The notes: a model not told the origin generated them from the letters alone. A stretch of 64,000 nucleotides of DNA from Vitis vinifera (GCF_030704535.1 NC_081807.1:1777001-1841000), one strand, 5' to 3'; counted from the stretch's first letter, positions 1 to 13,400 are shown. Numbers and translations are program-made.

Positions 1-660
1 GATTGCTCTGGTTAGAACAGAAGATCAATTGAAGGTTAAGAAAACTCAAGATACCATAGAAAATTTTAAGAATAAAATTATTAGAGAAGTGTGTTCTAAC
101 ATTCCTCATGCATTTTGGCACAGGAAGCAGCATGAGGTAGAATTACCTTATGAGCCTGATTTTAGTGAGAAAAATATTCCCACTAAAGCAAGACCAATCC
201 AAATGAACAAGGATTTGTTGAGCTATTGTGAAAAAGAAATCCAGGATCTCATTGATAAGAAGTTGATAAGGAAGTCTAAGTCCCCTTGGAGTTGTTCTAC
301 CTTTTATGTTCAGAAACAAGCTGAACTTGAAAGAGGAACACCTAGACTGGTCATCAACTATAAGCCCCTCAATGATGTTTTAGGTCCCAGACCTTCAAGC
401 AAGTCACTAAGGCTAATCCCTCTCAAAAGGAATTAGCATCAAACTCCTCTTTTTCAAATAAGCAAATTGTGGTGGCTGTCAACCCTACACCTCTTTCAAC
501 AAAATCAAGATATTGGCAAAATGATTTAAATCAATCTCTTTTGGTTATTAAAAGAGAATTTTTCTCTGAAAACCCCAGAGAGATTGCTGCAAAAGCTTTT
601 CAAGAGAATTCTGATTTCATGTCAAACTTAGAGAAAACTTTGGACTTCACTAATCTTTGA
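1..660 (+). mobile_element. Endogenous pararetrovirus fragment (Caulimoviridae-type RT), fossil
   Basis: The reading frame is already open at the window's left edge and runs through the N-terminal part of a reverse transcriptase. The stretches KSPWSCSTFYV, ERGTPRLVINYKPLN and RPIQMN are characteristic of plant pararetrovirus polymerases (caulimovirids) and are not typical of Copia or Gypsy elements. A second short open stretch to about 660 probably belongs to the same element but is not recognisable by motif. The element is broken and only this piece lies in the window; it probably continues to the left. Age cannot be judged from one partial copy, but its incompleteness suggests an old integration. 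Assignment to the family is from remembered motifs. Confidence 0.75.
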
Positions 661-701
661 AGGAGGTCTTTTTTATTTGGGATAGGATACCTGATCCATC
701 T

Positions 702-736
<35 letters not shown>

Positions 737-1627
737 ATAAATAATAATGTGCAAGACCTTCAATGCACAATAACCCTAATATTTTCGGATTGGTATTTTT
801 CTAACCCAAGCCCGACCCGACCCGAATGCATTCAAACCTTACTTGCCAACCTAAATAATGGGTTGGACACTGCCCAAAAAGAGGAGTTTCAATACAAGCT
901 TATGAAACAAAAGATATCCTCTCAGCCACAATGGACTGCTTACCATTCCAATGCATCCCAAGCACTTGAAATTTAAATCAACTTGGAGGGGTTTTAACAG
1001 GTTTTGTGTGAAATTTCTGCTTAAAGAATGCATTAGCAGGATAATACACTTTTTTTCAGGTAAAAGATTGATCATCTTTTCGGGTTTACAGCAAATAAAA
1101 ATGCACTTTATATCACACGATAATCATCAAGATCTCACTCTTTGAGAGTGTAATGAATTGCTAAAAGGATACAAGCAGAGACATCTCAATCAAAGTATAT
1201 ATTGTTTAGGAATGCTATTTCTCACAATAAGGTTTGATGAAAATAGTAAAATACAATGTGAATGTGAAAGAATTTGTAAGTATTCTTTCTCCAATTAATG
1301 AATCAATTCATCAAATTTTGAATGGAAGATCAAAGTGAACAGTCAATTCAAAACCCGACTGCCTTCTCAATCCCAGAAGGAAAAAAGAGAACATAAGAAC
1401 TCTAAATGTGTCAAGACAACTAGTTTAGCAGATGTACTTTTCACCTGCAGTTTTTCTTGAAAATGCAAAGGCTGCTCAAAGTTGATAAGCTTTTCAAACG
1501 GCAGAACTTTTCCAAGTTATATAAGATGAAACATTTCTAAAGCATCTAAGTCTTTACATTATAGAGGAACCTGAAAGAATGTTGAAGTAACCTCTTTCCC
1601 TGGTGGAGATGTTGGGATGTACCTCTG
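661..1627. other. Non-coding: AT microsatellite plus probable UBC23 3' UTR
   Basis: A (TA)n microsatellite lies at about 702-729. From about 1100 to 1627 the sequence probably includes the 3' UTR of the minus-strand UBC23-like gene, whose stop codon is at 1628-1630. No convincing coding sequence was seen on either strand. Confidence 0.5.
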
Positions 1628-4600
1628 CTATGACTGTTGCAGATGCTTGAATTCTTGACAATCAGCTCCAACTTCATTTAGTGCCAAGAAGAGCCTCGGT
1701 GCAATCTTAGTTAACATCAATTTGAAACCAACCGATGTAGAATTTGTATTGCTTCTATCACTTGTAGAGGCATCCTTTGAGAGAGAGCCAATTAAGTAGC
1801 CTTTCATGTATGCATCACAGGCCTTGAGAATGTAATAGCCCTGCCTCTTGAAATGGTCTTTGACAAGCTCTTCGAAGTCCTGGTCATGGTAGGAGTTGAT
1901 CAAAAACTTGTCTTATGTCATAGAAGCAGCAACATCCACTTTTAGGAAACATATGGAAATAACAACTCAGAAAAACTATTTTTAGATTTTGATAATTTGT
2001 AAAATTTCTAAGCAACAGATAAAAATCAAAATTATTTCAAAACTAATGGTCACCTTGGTTTGCAATCACAACATCCCATAAAGAACAAGAAAACAAGACG
2101 AAGGGAAAATCTAAAGAACCAAGCATTTGGCAAGACAATCGAACATAAAGCCTTTGTATTTGGCAATGTACCCTCATTCAGTTTAATAAAACAAGATGGC
2201 AGCTTGCCAAATACATACTGGCAAGAAAAGTGATGCACAAGGTGAGCATAAAGCAGCCATTTTGTGCCTGGGCTGAATCTGGAGGTAATATTTTGGAAAA
2301 TCCATGTAGTATATTAGATTTTTATGTAAGGTTAGTCCTAGTCCTTCAAAATTTAAAAGGAGGCTGAATTTTTTTTAGAAATCATTCAGTGCTTCTCGAC
2401 TTCATGCCAAAACCACCTGAGCGGGTTTGTTAGCAACAATACTGTTTGACCTAATTATGAGCAATACAATAGATAGCTAAAAGTCTCAAAGGCAAGGTAC
2501 AACTTTATAGGTAACATAGTTTTGGCAGTTGAGGTCTATAATGACGCAGCAGCTATTTTTTTGCCAAAAAGCCTCTATGCTTCAGGCACCGTGAAAGAAA
2601 GGCCACCTACAAGTAATATAATGATCACTGGAAACAGTAAAAATATGAAACAGAATGAGAATCAGAAACAATAAGAATCTAATATATTACCTTGGGGGGT
2701 TTCCGCATGAGATACATCATAGTTTTGCAATTTAGCAAGAAAGTGTTCTCATTGTAGGACAATGAATTTTTCTCTCCTTCAGCAGTCCCTATTTGCTTGT
2801 CATAGCCGGCTTCATTAAAATATGGCTTCGAGTTTAGCACCAATCCCTGGAGTGAAACTAGGACTTGAAGGATGCTTGAGGACACTGGATCCCATACTTC
2901 ATTTCCTCTGCCAGTCCAGGTGTTTAAAAGGCTAAGACACACCTTGCCTTCCTCGTACAGATTTGGGTTTATCCGCCACCCACCAGAATGATAGTATGCT
3001 GACTGCAACATCACAGAAACAGTCACAAGACAAATGGAAAGAATAATTTTTTTTTTTTTCAAAAAATTCCAAGCAATTTATGTAGAACTCTTTAAACAAT
3101 GGCAGAGCTTTAGCTTTTGCTTCTGCTCTGCGAGCCAAACAATCAAACAACACAATTGGTTCTTACCGGTGGAACATCAGGGTACTCTGGTGGAAGGTGA
3201 AAATCAAAGAAGAAGAGACCATCTTGGTAAGGAGTTCCATATGCCCCGGCTATCACAGCCCTTAGGAGATCCATTCGATCTTCATACACTCGCACATAGA
3301 TCCCATCTGCAAAGAATCCTTCATGTGTTATGAAATGTTGCTAATATTAATTTTTTTTTTCAGAATCCTAGAATGTCTTACAAATATTCAAGATACTAAT
3401 GCATTGCATACCAGGCAGGTTATTCTGAAGGATGCTCCAATCTTGCTGAACCTTCTTGAGCCACTTCCTCCCATTGCTATTCTGTAAATACAATTAACGT
3501 GTTGGGGTTCAATAATTCATAATTGATTCAACGTGCTATAAGGTAATAAGGGAACATCTAAAAGGCTGAATATACAAATATGCAAAATAAATAGCAAAGA
3601 CAGTCAACAGAGCAAGGACATAACAATGAACTTGAAAAACCAAGAATAAAAATTTAATAAATTTCTCAATGCAATAAAGAAAAAAATATATAGAAAACTG
3701 GAACAATTAAGAAGAAATACAGATAAAATATCAAACAAGAATCTTATTTATAACTCTCTGTCCCTGAGCTTCACCTTCCTAATTATTCGAGCAACATCCA
3801 ATATGATACAAATTGCATAAATATTTAATGAATATTCTAAACAGTATACTGAAAAAATGCCCTGCAATATGAAAGTCATACAATTATCAAAATGAAAACC
3901 CCACTGGCTCATTATGTATTATAAGCTTGCATGAGTAGAAGGATAACCATTTGAAACGATGACATAAACCATACAACACTGAAACAATCAATCAAGGAGG
4001 GAATTATTCTTATTCTTTATATTCTAACATAAGGAGGAAAATAACATTCACCTGCCCACTTGCACCAATAAAATAATGGTCCAAAGGATCTTTAGCAATA
4101 TCAAAGCGTTTGAAACTGCACGATTCATACTCATGGCATGCTAGAGCATCTGGGTCGTTGGCCCTTAGATTCACTAAGGCCTCAGCCATATCCAAAGAAT
4201 CAGTAACCTCAACCCCAACATGCTCCTCTTCTTTTTCATGAGTAGTTTGCAGACCAAAATTGTCAATGACATTATTTGGAGAGTTAGTCTCATCATGCGA
4301 AACCTTTATCTGAGAAGGCTTAATTGCTCCTTGTGATTGGAGTTCATTTTCACCTTCAGAATCCGAAGAAGGTGGTTCTACATGTTTCCTTCCCCGTGAG
4401 AATATGCCAGTAGCCAGTCTGGTAACAAACCCCAGGGCAGCTAATGGAAGAGATAATGCCCCATTTCTCCCAGGATTGTTATCTTCAACAGTTGTGTGCT
4501 CTTCAGTCTCAGGATCAGTGTCAGCAGTATTTGGCAGCCCAATTTCCTGAAACAAAATCAATTTGCATTATTCATTTAACAAAAGAAAGAATCATTGGAA

Positions 4601-7600
4601 GAACTGAATAAACGTAACGTACAAACAGGCAAATAAGGACAGTCTCTAAAGGAAAGCAATTCAATCATGTGGTGTGCATCCAGGGGGTTGCCCAACCATT
4701 TGATTGTCACATCATTTAGATAACACAAGGCAAGACATCTTCCAACATGAAGATTCCAATCCTCTGATATAATGCTCTCAAACTTCTAAAGTAAATAAAT
4801 GTCAATCAGGCAATGTGTATAAGACCTCCAGTACCATGTTTTAGGCTCATTTGATATCCAAATGAGGAGACAAGCCACAAAAGTAAAATTTGCCCAACTC
4901 TTTCTTGCGAATCCTAATCTACGAGAGCTGGTGAGGGCACATTAGATAACATGTTTCCTCCCTGCATGTGCATCAAATATATAGTCTCTGGTACACTGAC
5001 AGCTAACCTATTTTAAAATCAATCATTAAATCAATGACACCCAACGGTTCCAAAAGAAACTAACCTCTTTAGCATTCTCAAGGGCATCCATTTCATCATC
5101 ATTTACAGTTTCCCAACTAGCAGCATCATCACTAACTTCACTCCCACCAGCAATTGACTCATCATCATCATCTCGACCAACAACATAAACTGCTTGAGGT
5201 CCGACCTAGTGCCAAACCACCGGAAAAAAAGATATAGTTATTATTACACAAGTAAATGTATCATGAAATCTTTTTATGCACTCTGGATGGCTAAGAAAAG
5301 TCAAAGAAAATAAATTTTGAAATCTCACAACTACAATTTCAACCCCAGGTGGTCATGAGGTTCCAAATTTTGGTTTTTCTTCCCTTAATGTACCAAGACC
5401 ATTAGGGTATGCATTGGATACCATCATCAGGCTTCTACAAATATCCTTGGGGTTTAAAGTCACATCATTCATCTCCCACTGCACAAATTTGATTGCTTTA
5501 AGCAGCTAGAGATCTTCAATCCCTGATTGAAATGTTAATTAAAATTCGAGTCACAGTCCACAGTTCCTAAATTCTTGAAATCACCAAGCTCATAGAAGGG
5601 GGAAGCAAAGGTGACTGGTAAGTTCTAGTGCTATAAGTACACAAACACCAAGTAGCTAATCATGCAAAGTTTTAGAATCAAGATAATATTTATCATGAAA
5701 TAATGCCAATTAGGAAGAGAGATTAGTATCTAAAAATATGAATATACCGTTGAAACCATCCCATCAGCCCATGTAACTTCAATATCGCCATTTTTAAGAC
5801 CAGTTATATTCCCAACCCAAGAGAGATCTGAGAAGTCCATACAAGCTCCATCTGCAGATTCATCCTCCACTTTCTTACATCCAGAGTTATTGTTCAGATC
5901 TTGTTTAACCTCATTTGAACCACTTTGCTGCTTTGGTTCCTCCTCTACAGCAGTACCCGTATGGGCAGAGACAGAAACTGGGGACAACCGAACAACTACG
6001 TCCCCATAACAATAATCATAGTCCAGATGCCCCTCAAGCTCATAGACGCTTACAACTTCCTCCCTATCAAACTCTCGAGGATCTTCGGCCCTGACAACTG
6101 GCTTTAACCACCTCACACAAGCTGTTCGCTCCTTTGCATTAACACTTTTCACAACACCAACACGCCTAACTTCAGAAGCATCATCACTCTCATCAGAGGC
6201 CTTCTCCACCACATACTGTTCAGAAACAAATTCATGATCACCAGGACTATCAATTGGAATCAAAGTAGTTGATGGCAGTCCACGTGCTGTTGTTCCATCT
6301 TGCCATGAAACATCAACTCTAGTCCTTGTATTCACAATCAAAAGTGCTTTTTCATAATTGTCCTCCTTTTTCCGAGTCTTCTTATCTCTCCTAACAACAA
6401 GTTTACGGATCTTTTTTCGATGAAGAAGCCAAGTTTCATGGACAGGTTCCTTTGAAACGGATACTGAACTACTACAAGGACTAGATTGTGATGAAGCGTT
6501 GCCTTCAATATTTCTGTTATTTACATCCACTGCAGACACTGCATCAAGATCCATTGATTCACCAGTACCATGTGCTTCCTCTAGCAAGACCTCTTCCTGA
6601 TCACACCTGCTTCTTGATTTACTAGAATCTAATTCTCCTTGGACAGAATCATGAGGTTCTAATTCAGATTGGCCCTTGTCCTGGGTGATGGAGGATGATA
6701 GTGCTAATGATGGAAGAAGACACCAGTCACCCACTTGCCAATTTGCATGTGCAAAACAAGACAGCAGTTTTAAATTCTTTGGATTCTGCTCTTCAGCTGG
6801 GGTGGTAGAAGAATCAGGCCCATAGCCAGCAGATGCTATCCAATATATAAACACTGACCCAACTGTAACTTTAGTAACGGTACCTTCCAACCGGTTAGCT
6901 TTCCACAATCCAGATAGCCACCTAGAATTCTTGAAAACTGATGAAGAACGTGCTCTTACCCGCTGACCAGGGTAGTATGGAAAATGTCCATCTTCAAGAA
7001 TATTCTTTGTAACTGGTTTAAGACGCAGTGGGTCAGCCTTCATAACTTTACACACGGAACCATCATCAAATGACACAGTCACATTATCCAACACATCATC
7101 AATTCTACCCAGCCAGGGCCCAAGAACTACATAATCACCCACAGCAAAATCCCTTACACGTTTCAGGTCTCTGGATGAGACTTGTTCTATAATAGTTCCA
7201 TCAATGGGTAACAAATCAATGGAGATATTGACATCCACCACAACACCTACTTGTCCAGTAGGGTCTGAAGCAGAAGCAACATAATCCCCATGCATGAATC
7301 CCCTATCAATTACAGTCACATCATTAAGATTTTCGGTTGTCTCAGAGTCATCCATCCAAAGTACTCGAACCTGATCATCTGGGAGAGGACTGCTCTTATA
7401 GTTACCACCACTTCTATTCCCATCACTACTCGCATTGGTATTGCCATGGTTGTCACCTTCTTCATTTCCACCAGTTTCATCTTCATCGTTGTCATCATCT
7501 TCTTCTTCTTCATCATCAGTAATGCTGCTATCCGAATCCGAGTCACCAGCAACTTCAGACACAATTCCTATCATGCCAACTTCGTTGCTCCTAACAACGT

Positions 7601-7802
7601 CTTGTCTATAAATGCAAGGGATATTAAGAGTCTCCTTGGCAACATCTGGCATTTTGGTGGCTTCGTTGCTCTCATAAATGGCATTTGAATCAGAAAGAAT
7701 ACCATTTACTGTCGCATCACCTTGGTCCAAAGTAGTGTTATCATGCACACTAGTGCTAGGTTCATCAACTTGGGAAACACCATCTTGTTGATTGATTCTC
7801 AT
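1628..7802 (-). CDS. UBC23: UBC23-like giant E2 ubiquitin-conjugating enzyme (UBE2O/PHO2 family)
   Basis: Coding exons on the minus strand: 7802-5748, 5205-5065, 4546-4052, 3481-3412, 3306-3167, 3002-2691 and 1879-1628. All junctions are GT-AG and phases match; the total is 3465 nt, 1154 residues. The large first exon (residues 1-685) has an acidic run near residues 105-125 and SH3-like beta-rich segments (HGDYV, GDYVVLGPWLGRI, GDWCLLPSL) as in UBE2O relatives. The UBC fold spans about residues 898-1060. The active cysteine is about C989 in KVCLSLL, preceded by NPN where most E2s have HPN. Arabidopsis UBC23 (about 1100 residues) fits better than the shorter PHO2/UBC24. By family it transfers ubiquitin as an E2/E3 hybrid; substrates here are unknown. 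The start ATG is the first codon after the 5'-UTR intron acceptor. Confidence 0.93.
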
Positions 7803-8098
7803 CTGAAACCATGTACAGAAATGAACAAGTTCAAAACAATTAAGATGTATTATCATAACACTAGTACTAGGTTCATCAACTTAGGAAACAACATCTTGTT
7901 GATTGATTCCTAGCTGAAACCATGTACAGAAATGAACAAGTTCAAAACAATTAAGATGTATTATCATAACACTAGTACTAGGTTCATCAACTTAGGAAAC
8001 AACATCTTGTTGATTGATTCCTAGCTGAAACCATGTACAGAAATGAACAAGTTCAAATAAAATTAAATAAACAATTAACATGTATTATCATATATATC
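7750..8098. repeat. 111-bp tandem triplication over the UBC23 intron/start boundary
   Basis: Three copies begin at 7750, 7861 and 7972, period 111 bp; the third carries a small insertion near its right end. Copy 1 holds the first 53 coding bases of UBC23, the start codon, the splice acceptor (CAG at 7805-7803) and about 55 bases of intron. Copies 2 and 3 lie wholly in the 5'-UTR intron. They keep the acceptor (CAG at 7916-7914 and 8027-8025), but ATGAG after it reads CTAGG, so no start codon remains. The intron-derived half of copies 1 and 2 looks identical. Confidence 0.9.
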
Positions 8099-8980
8099 AA
8101 ACAGGAAGTGGATATCAACCTTACTCAAATCACATACATTGATTGAGCTTATTTGCTTACTACACACACTCCTCAAATTTTTCTTACATAAAATACTATA
8201 TTTTTCCACAGGCTACCACAATCAAACAGCACGTTTATAACATCCGCATATAGAGATTTAAGCCCTCCCAAGATTCATTCCCTAAATGGCATCCTAGTCT
8301 CAAACCAGGAGCTCGCAGCAACTCAATGGGTGTGCCCTCTCGATAACCTTATCACCAAATAGTCTCATAAGTTTTCTTGCACAAAACCCCAGACTTCTTT
8401 TAAAAATTTTCCATAATTCTTTCTCCAAAATCAAACAACTAGTTCCTCTGTACACACTATTTCTGGCAGCCCAACTGATATTCGAGCTGTTTCCACCCAA
8501 AAAAAAAAAAACACATTCCCGTCGACTTTTTCTAAAATCACCAAAAATATTTCTCACCACACAATCATCTAGACAACAAATTCTTCAATCACAGAATCCC
8601 AAACCCAAATTAAATCAATAAATCAAACTTACAACCGATCATAAGAAACGAGCAAAAATTGAAAAGACAGCAACAAAAACCCCTGCAGCAGCTCAAGATT
8701 AAAAAACAAACCAATCATTTGATTCCATCGATACAAACGAGCTGGAATCGGGCATTAATACGAGTGCCAGAGATCACAAAACAACCAAAAGAAAATGAGA
8801 AAAAAAAAAACAAAAAAACAAAAAAATCCAAAAATAAAGAAAGGGTTTGAGAATCGAAGCAGCTGTAATTGCAGGATTTCAGAAAGATCGTACCTTGAAA
8901 ACCAGCGATTCGAAAAGAGGAGGAAAAAGATGAAGCGAGAGAGCTGTCTCCTGAACGGCTTTGGGCTGTTGGTTTAATAC
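7803..8980 (-). other. UBC23 5'-UTR intron and leader exon
   Basis: A donor AAG|GTACGA at 8893-8892 pairs with the acceptor before the start codon, giving a 5'-UTR intron of 7803-8893 and a leader exon from 8894 to about 8980. The leader end is inferred; no TATA box is obvious. Apart from the tandem copies at 7861-8098, the intron holds only A-rich low-complexity sequence. Confidence 0.6.
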
Positions 8981-10127
8981 TGATTGTATAAGGAAAAAAA
9001 ATAAAAGGAAAAAAAAAACAGAGAGGAGGGGCGGGATGGTAATTTCGGATGGTTGAACTGTTGGAGTGTTTTTTCTTAAAATGACATTTGATGGTTTGAT
9101 GGCGGATCAGAACCGTCCGATGTGATGACTAGGTTTAGAATTTTTTTTGAAAATTGAATTGAAATCATTTTGAACAAGACTTTAGTTGAAGCAAAGCAAA
9201 GAAATGGGATGCTTTCTTAGGGCATAGGACAGTGGTAGTTTACGGGGAGCAAAAAGGTAGCCTTATGTTCCAAGGGATAAAGGAATTTTTTAGGTAAATA
9301 TAATGAAATTTATGTCCATACTAATATATGCGACCAAACTACAAAGTCATATAACCTAAAATTTATACGTGACACAACATGATTGGTCTCGTTCTTCAGT
9401 ATGTATTGAATCGATGATGTACCAAAACCAAAAATATCTTCTTCTTTTTTTTATAAAAAAAAAATACATATTTTATTCATTTATTTAAATGTAAAACCAT
9501 GTTAAAATGTCTATTGAATGGTCATAATCACTGCATTATACAAATAAGATACAAGCAAATCCCGCAATTTAGATTTTCAATATCTTTCTTCCCTCTCTTA
9601 TTAATCATTTACGATAATAAATAAGTCATTTTGTAATTTATCGATAAATTAATAACCTCGTTTGAATTATAAAATCTTATGATCCAAAATCAAGTTAATA
9701 TACTAAATTAATAACCTCAGTTAAATGCATAAAATAATATTTTATTTAAAAATCCTTAAATGTCTAACTAAATATAAATTAATAATTATAAAAGTACATA
9801 AAAAATAGGAAACAAAAATTCATAAATTTTTTATAACTTTTTTTTTCTCAATTCAAATTTTCCTCAAAACCATTACATCTTTAAAACATTTTTATCTTAA
9901 ATTATTAACTTTTAACATCACATCTATTAGTAATTATCTAGTTTTTTTTAATCTTTCACCATGTATTAACTTTTGACCACATCTATTGTTTTCGGATTTA
10001 TAAATTATAAATATATAAATATAATACTTTTTTAAAATTAATAAATATTCACTTATCGATAAATTAATTATTCCGTAAAAATAATAATTTCACTCATTCA
10101 TAAAAAGTATTATTTTATAGGAGTTTT

Positions 10128-10240
10128 AGAGTGCATTTGATAGTGGTTCTAAAAAATGTTTTTAATATTTTAAACACTTGAATGATAAAAAAATTTAAAT
10201 ATTAAAAATATTAAAAACATTTCCTAAAAACAATGTCACA
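10128..10240. repeat. MITE-like foldback upstream of TRAPPC2L
   Basis: A segment reading AAATGTTTTTAATATTT is mirrored downstream by AAATATTAAAAACATTT, forming an imperfect palindrome of about 65 bp in AT-rich sequence that starts near GAGTGCATTTGATAGTGG. This looks like a small foldback/MITE remnant about 200 bp before the start codon. No clear target duplication was seen. Confidence 0.45.
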
Positions 10241-10362
10241 CCAGCCTTTTAGTATAATGTATCGAGTCCAATTTAGCCCTACACTCTCAAAACTTTTTGT
10301 TAACTGTCCAAATAAGTATCAGAAAAGGAGAAAGGGCCTGTGGGGTTTTCAGTCTTCGACAA

Positions 10363-10393
10363 AGCCCAATGATCGGATTCAAGCCCAAGCCCA
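10363..10393 (+). promoter_or_regulatory. Site II-like AGCCCA cluster (TRAPPC2L proximal promoter)
   Basis: Three AGCCCA motifs (complement TGGGCT) occur at 10363-10368, 10382-10387 and 10388-10393, 60-90 bp before the ATG. Such Site II elements are known TCP-factor targets in promoters of plant housekeeping genes. Their role here is inferred from position only. Confidence 0.5.
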
Positions 10394-10453
10394 ATACAAA
10401 GCTTTCAAAACCTTAGGCCGTGAGGCCCTGTTACAGCTCCGTGGAGAGAGAAG

Positions 10454-13400
10454 ATGATCGTGTGCGTCGCGGTGGTCGGACACCAGAACAACCCTCTCTA
10501 CATCCAGAGCTTCACCGAGGCCGATGATGCCCTCAAGCTTCACCACATCGTCCACTGCTCCTTGGACGTCGTTGACGAGCGAGGTTCCTCTTCTTTTTCC
10601 TTTTCCCCTCATTTTCTCAATCCGCAAACGCCCCCTCATTCTTAGTCTCCCTCTCGTTTGATCTCCGTTTTTGTAGCTATCTTTGGTTTCCTAGTTGAAT
10701 TATAGGTTTCGTGACTTGGGATGATTTGGTTTCTGGTGAAATCTGAAATTTTGATGCAAGTTCTTTTTTTTTTTTTTTTTATAAATAATAATAATTCGGG
10801 GGTGTTTCAGTTGAGAATTTAGGGTTAGGGCCAGGTGGATATTTGGGAAATTGTGGGAGTTGAATTGGAATTGGAAATGGAAGTGGAAATGAAAAGTGGG
10901 AATTTTAATTGTGGTGTCTGGGCGTTCCGAATTTTCCAGGAATTTCGATTCATATTGAAGTGGGTAGTGACTCCTAAGTACAACGAAAAAATTGGATCAG
11001 TTCGATTTTACTAGTTTTAGCTAACCGTGCTTTGAGTAAGTTATTTTCTTGCCTAACAAAGCTGTGATTCATGGTGAAAGTATCAGTACTCATCATCGTG
11101 TGGAAAGTTCTCAAAGCACATAGATTTCGATTAAGTTAATCAATGTGGAACTAGAAATGGTGAGAAATTAGTAGCAAAACAAGGAAATTCTGCAGAAGAA
11201 GTTCAGGAAATATATGTCAATACTGATAGATATTGAAGGGGTTGATGGATCTGATGGGTCTATTTAAGACCATAGCTATGGCTACCCCATCAAAGGCTGT
11301 TCTTCAAATTTAAATTTTTTGAAGTCTACTTGGAGAATGGGCAGGCTCAGTTTGGCATAAGGACTTGGTCAAACCTGCGTGAACTAAGGTTGAGCATGAC
11401 TAGCTGAACTTGAGTTGAGCTCAAGCTAGGTCTGATCCAGCTTGAATCACCTAATAAGCGACTTGTTTACACCATTGTCATCAAGGGATAGGAGAACTTA
11501 GTTGATGTCCAGGGATAATGAAAATATAGTATTGATGGTATTTGGAGGAGCAATTTTTCATGGAAACTGGAGTTTCATGTGGAACATTGTGTGTTAGGAT
11601 CAATTGATGCCTCATAAATCACTGATTCGTTCCCAATTGGTGTCTCAGCTGATTCATGTCCAGTTGGTGCTCTCTGATTGAGGAAGTGATCAACAAAATT
11701 TATAACCTATATCACCATGCATTAGGATAGCTTTAGCTAATATAGCATAGTGGCTCTAGGATCGTTCATTGGGAATGGTTTTCAACTCACAACTGATACC
11801 AATTCAAAGCTGAGTTGGTGCTTTTTCATTTCAAGGTTAGCTTTACAAGAAAACATAAAGATGTTTGAGTGAAAAGGGTTTGGTCTTAAACTAACCAAAA
11901 AGAAAATAATGGAAATTACTTATGAAGAAAAACATTCCTTGGAGGTTTAGGTTCACAGGGGAGGTTCCTTATGCAAAAACAAAGCTCCGGTCATTTGGTT
12001 CGTTTCCTTGCATTAGAGAATTAACATATAGTCAATTCTCTAACCGGTGTTGTACAGATGTATCCTTTAAATGGATTCTAGCTCTAATTCCCTCTCATTG
12101 ATGCAACTTGCAATGACTCATGTCTCTCACCTAGCATTTGCCATTCAAGGTGACCTTTAACCTTGGATTTCCCTTCACAAGCTCGCAAGAGATAACTAAT
12201 GGATGTCTCCTTGGAGTCCAAAAACTTACCAAGTGTTGGCTATTCTAGAAAATCTTACCTCCAAGTCACTTCCCAAAAGCTCGCAAGAGATAAACAAGTA
12301 CATCTCCATGGATGGAGATTACGTGCCTTACCAAGTGTTGGCTCAAGTGACTTGAAGGTGTTTTAAGTTAACTAAAAATATAGAAATCATTAAAGGATCA
12401 CACTTTCTCTTCATTAATGACTTAAACCACAAAGCTACTAATTCTTGCACTTGGAACCTTTCCCGGCAACCTTAACTCCAAGGAACTAAAAGTCTAGCCA
12501 CTCATTCTCTGAGGAAACTTCCTCAGAGCTTGTTTGGCTAGTAAGAAAACTAACGAAAAAACAATTATATGAAGGAAAAACAAAGCAAGTGCTCTCTGAA
12601 ATATATTTCTTTCTTCCGTCAATTACATGATTGATATCTTTGTAAAGAAAATCACAAACTATATATATGAGGTTATTCGCCCTTTGTACTTACTTAAAGA
12701 CTAAAGAATCCTATGATAAGTGGATTACAAAGAGAATTTGGGGATTTAGACATCAAATATCTAAAGCAAAATATCTCAAAATATCTTAAAATGTCGGTCG
12801 GAAATATCAGGAAGCTTCAGGAGAACACCGCTGCACTGTATATTGAGAGAAAAACTCTGCGGGTAAGTGTTATTAGAAGATCCGGATATGTCTGACCAGA
12901 GAAGTTGAAACGTCCTCCTCTCCCATCCGGCTGTGAGATATCTGGATGTAAAAATGTCGGCGCACGGAATTCTTCCCCGGGTGGATTGAGCTATGCTGCG
13001 CAAGCGGACCCCTCTCCCGGATGACACGGAGCGTGCAAGGCTATCCGGATCAACTCCATCCGGATTCCCCAAGAGGACATGTGGTGCGCTCCCCCTATCC
13101 GGACTCCCTCAGGGAGAAGCACACGGCACTTGTGAACATCACACCCGGACGATAGCATATCCTATCCGGATATGTTGTCCGGATCATTGACTTCCGTCGC
13201 CATCTTGTCCGGACATCTTTTACCATGGATTCCAAAGAACTCTCCTCAATCTCTGATTGCTTTGGTGATCAAAAAGCTATCAAAATACCAAAACTTAACA
13301 CAATTTGATTAGAATTGATTGCAAGGGTCCTTAATATGTTAATTGGGTTAAAATGTGATAACTACTACTCAAAAGTGTTTAAAAGAGTTAATCACAACTA

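Larger units (their letters stand above)
8981..10453. other. Divergent intergenic region between UBC23 and TRAPPC2L
   Basis: This AT-rich spacer separates two divergently transcribed genes, so both promoters must lie here. No gene is visible. It includes an AT-rich foldback at 10128-10240 and the Site II-like cluster near the TRAPPC2L start, listed separately. Confidence 0.6.

Noticed and set aside
2050-2238. Short minus-strand frame between the last two UBC23 exons
   Set aside because: It is in an intron whose flanking exons join in phase 0; no similarity to the family.
3034-3333. Plus-strand frame across UBC23 exons of the catalytic domain
   Set aside because: It crosses intron borders of the well-supported minus-strand gene and has no domain of its own.
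7290-7688. Open frames on the plus strand opposite the UBC23 acidic stretch, rich in His/Ile/Phe
   Set aside because: They are the complement of the Asp/Glu codons of the UBC23 exon; no plant-like start context, domain or splice evidence.
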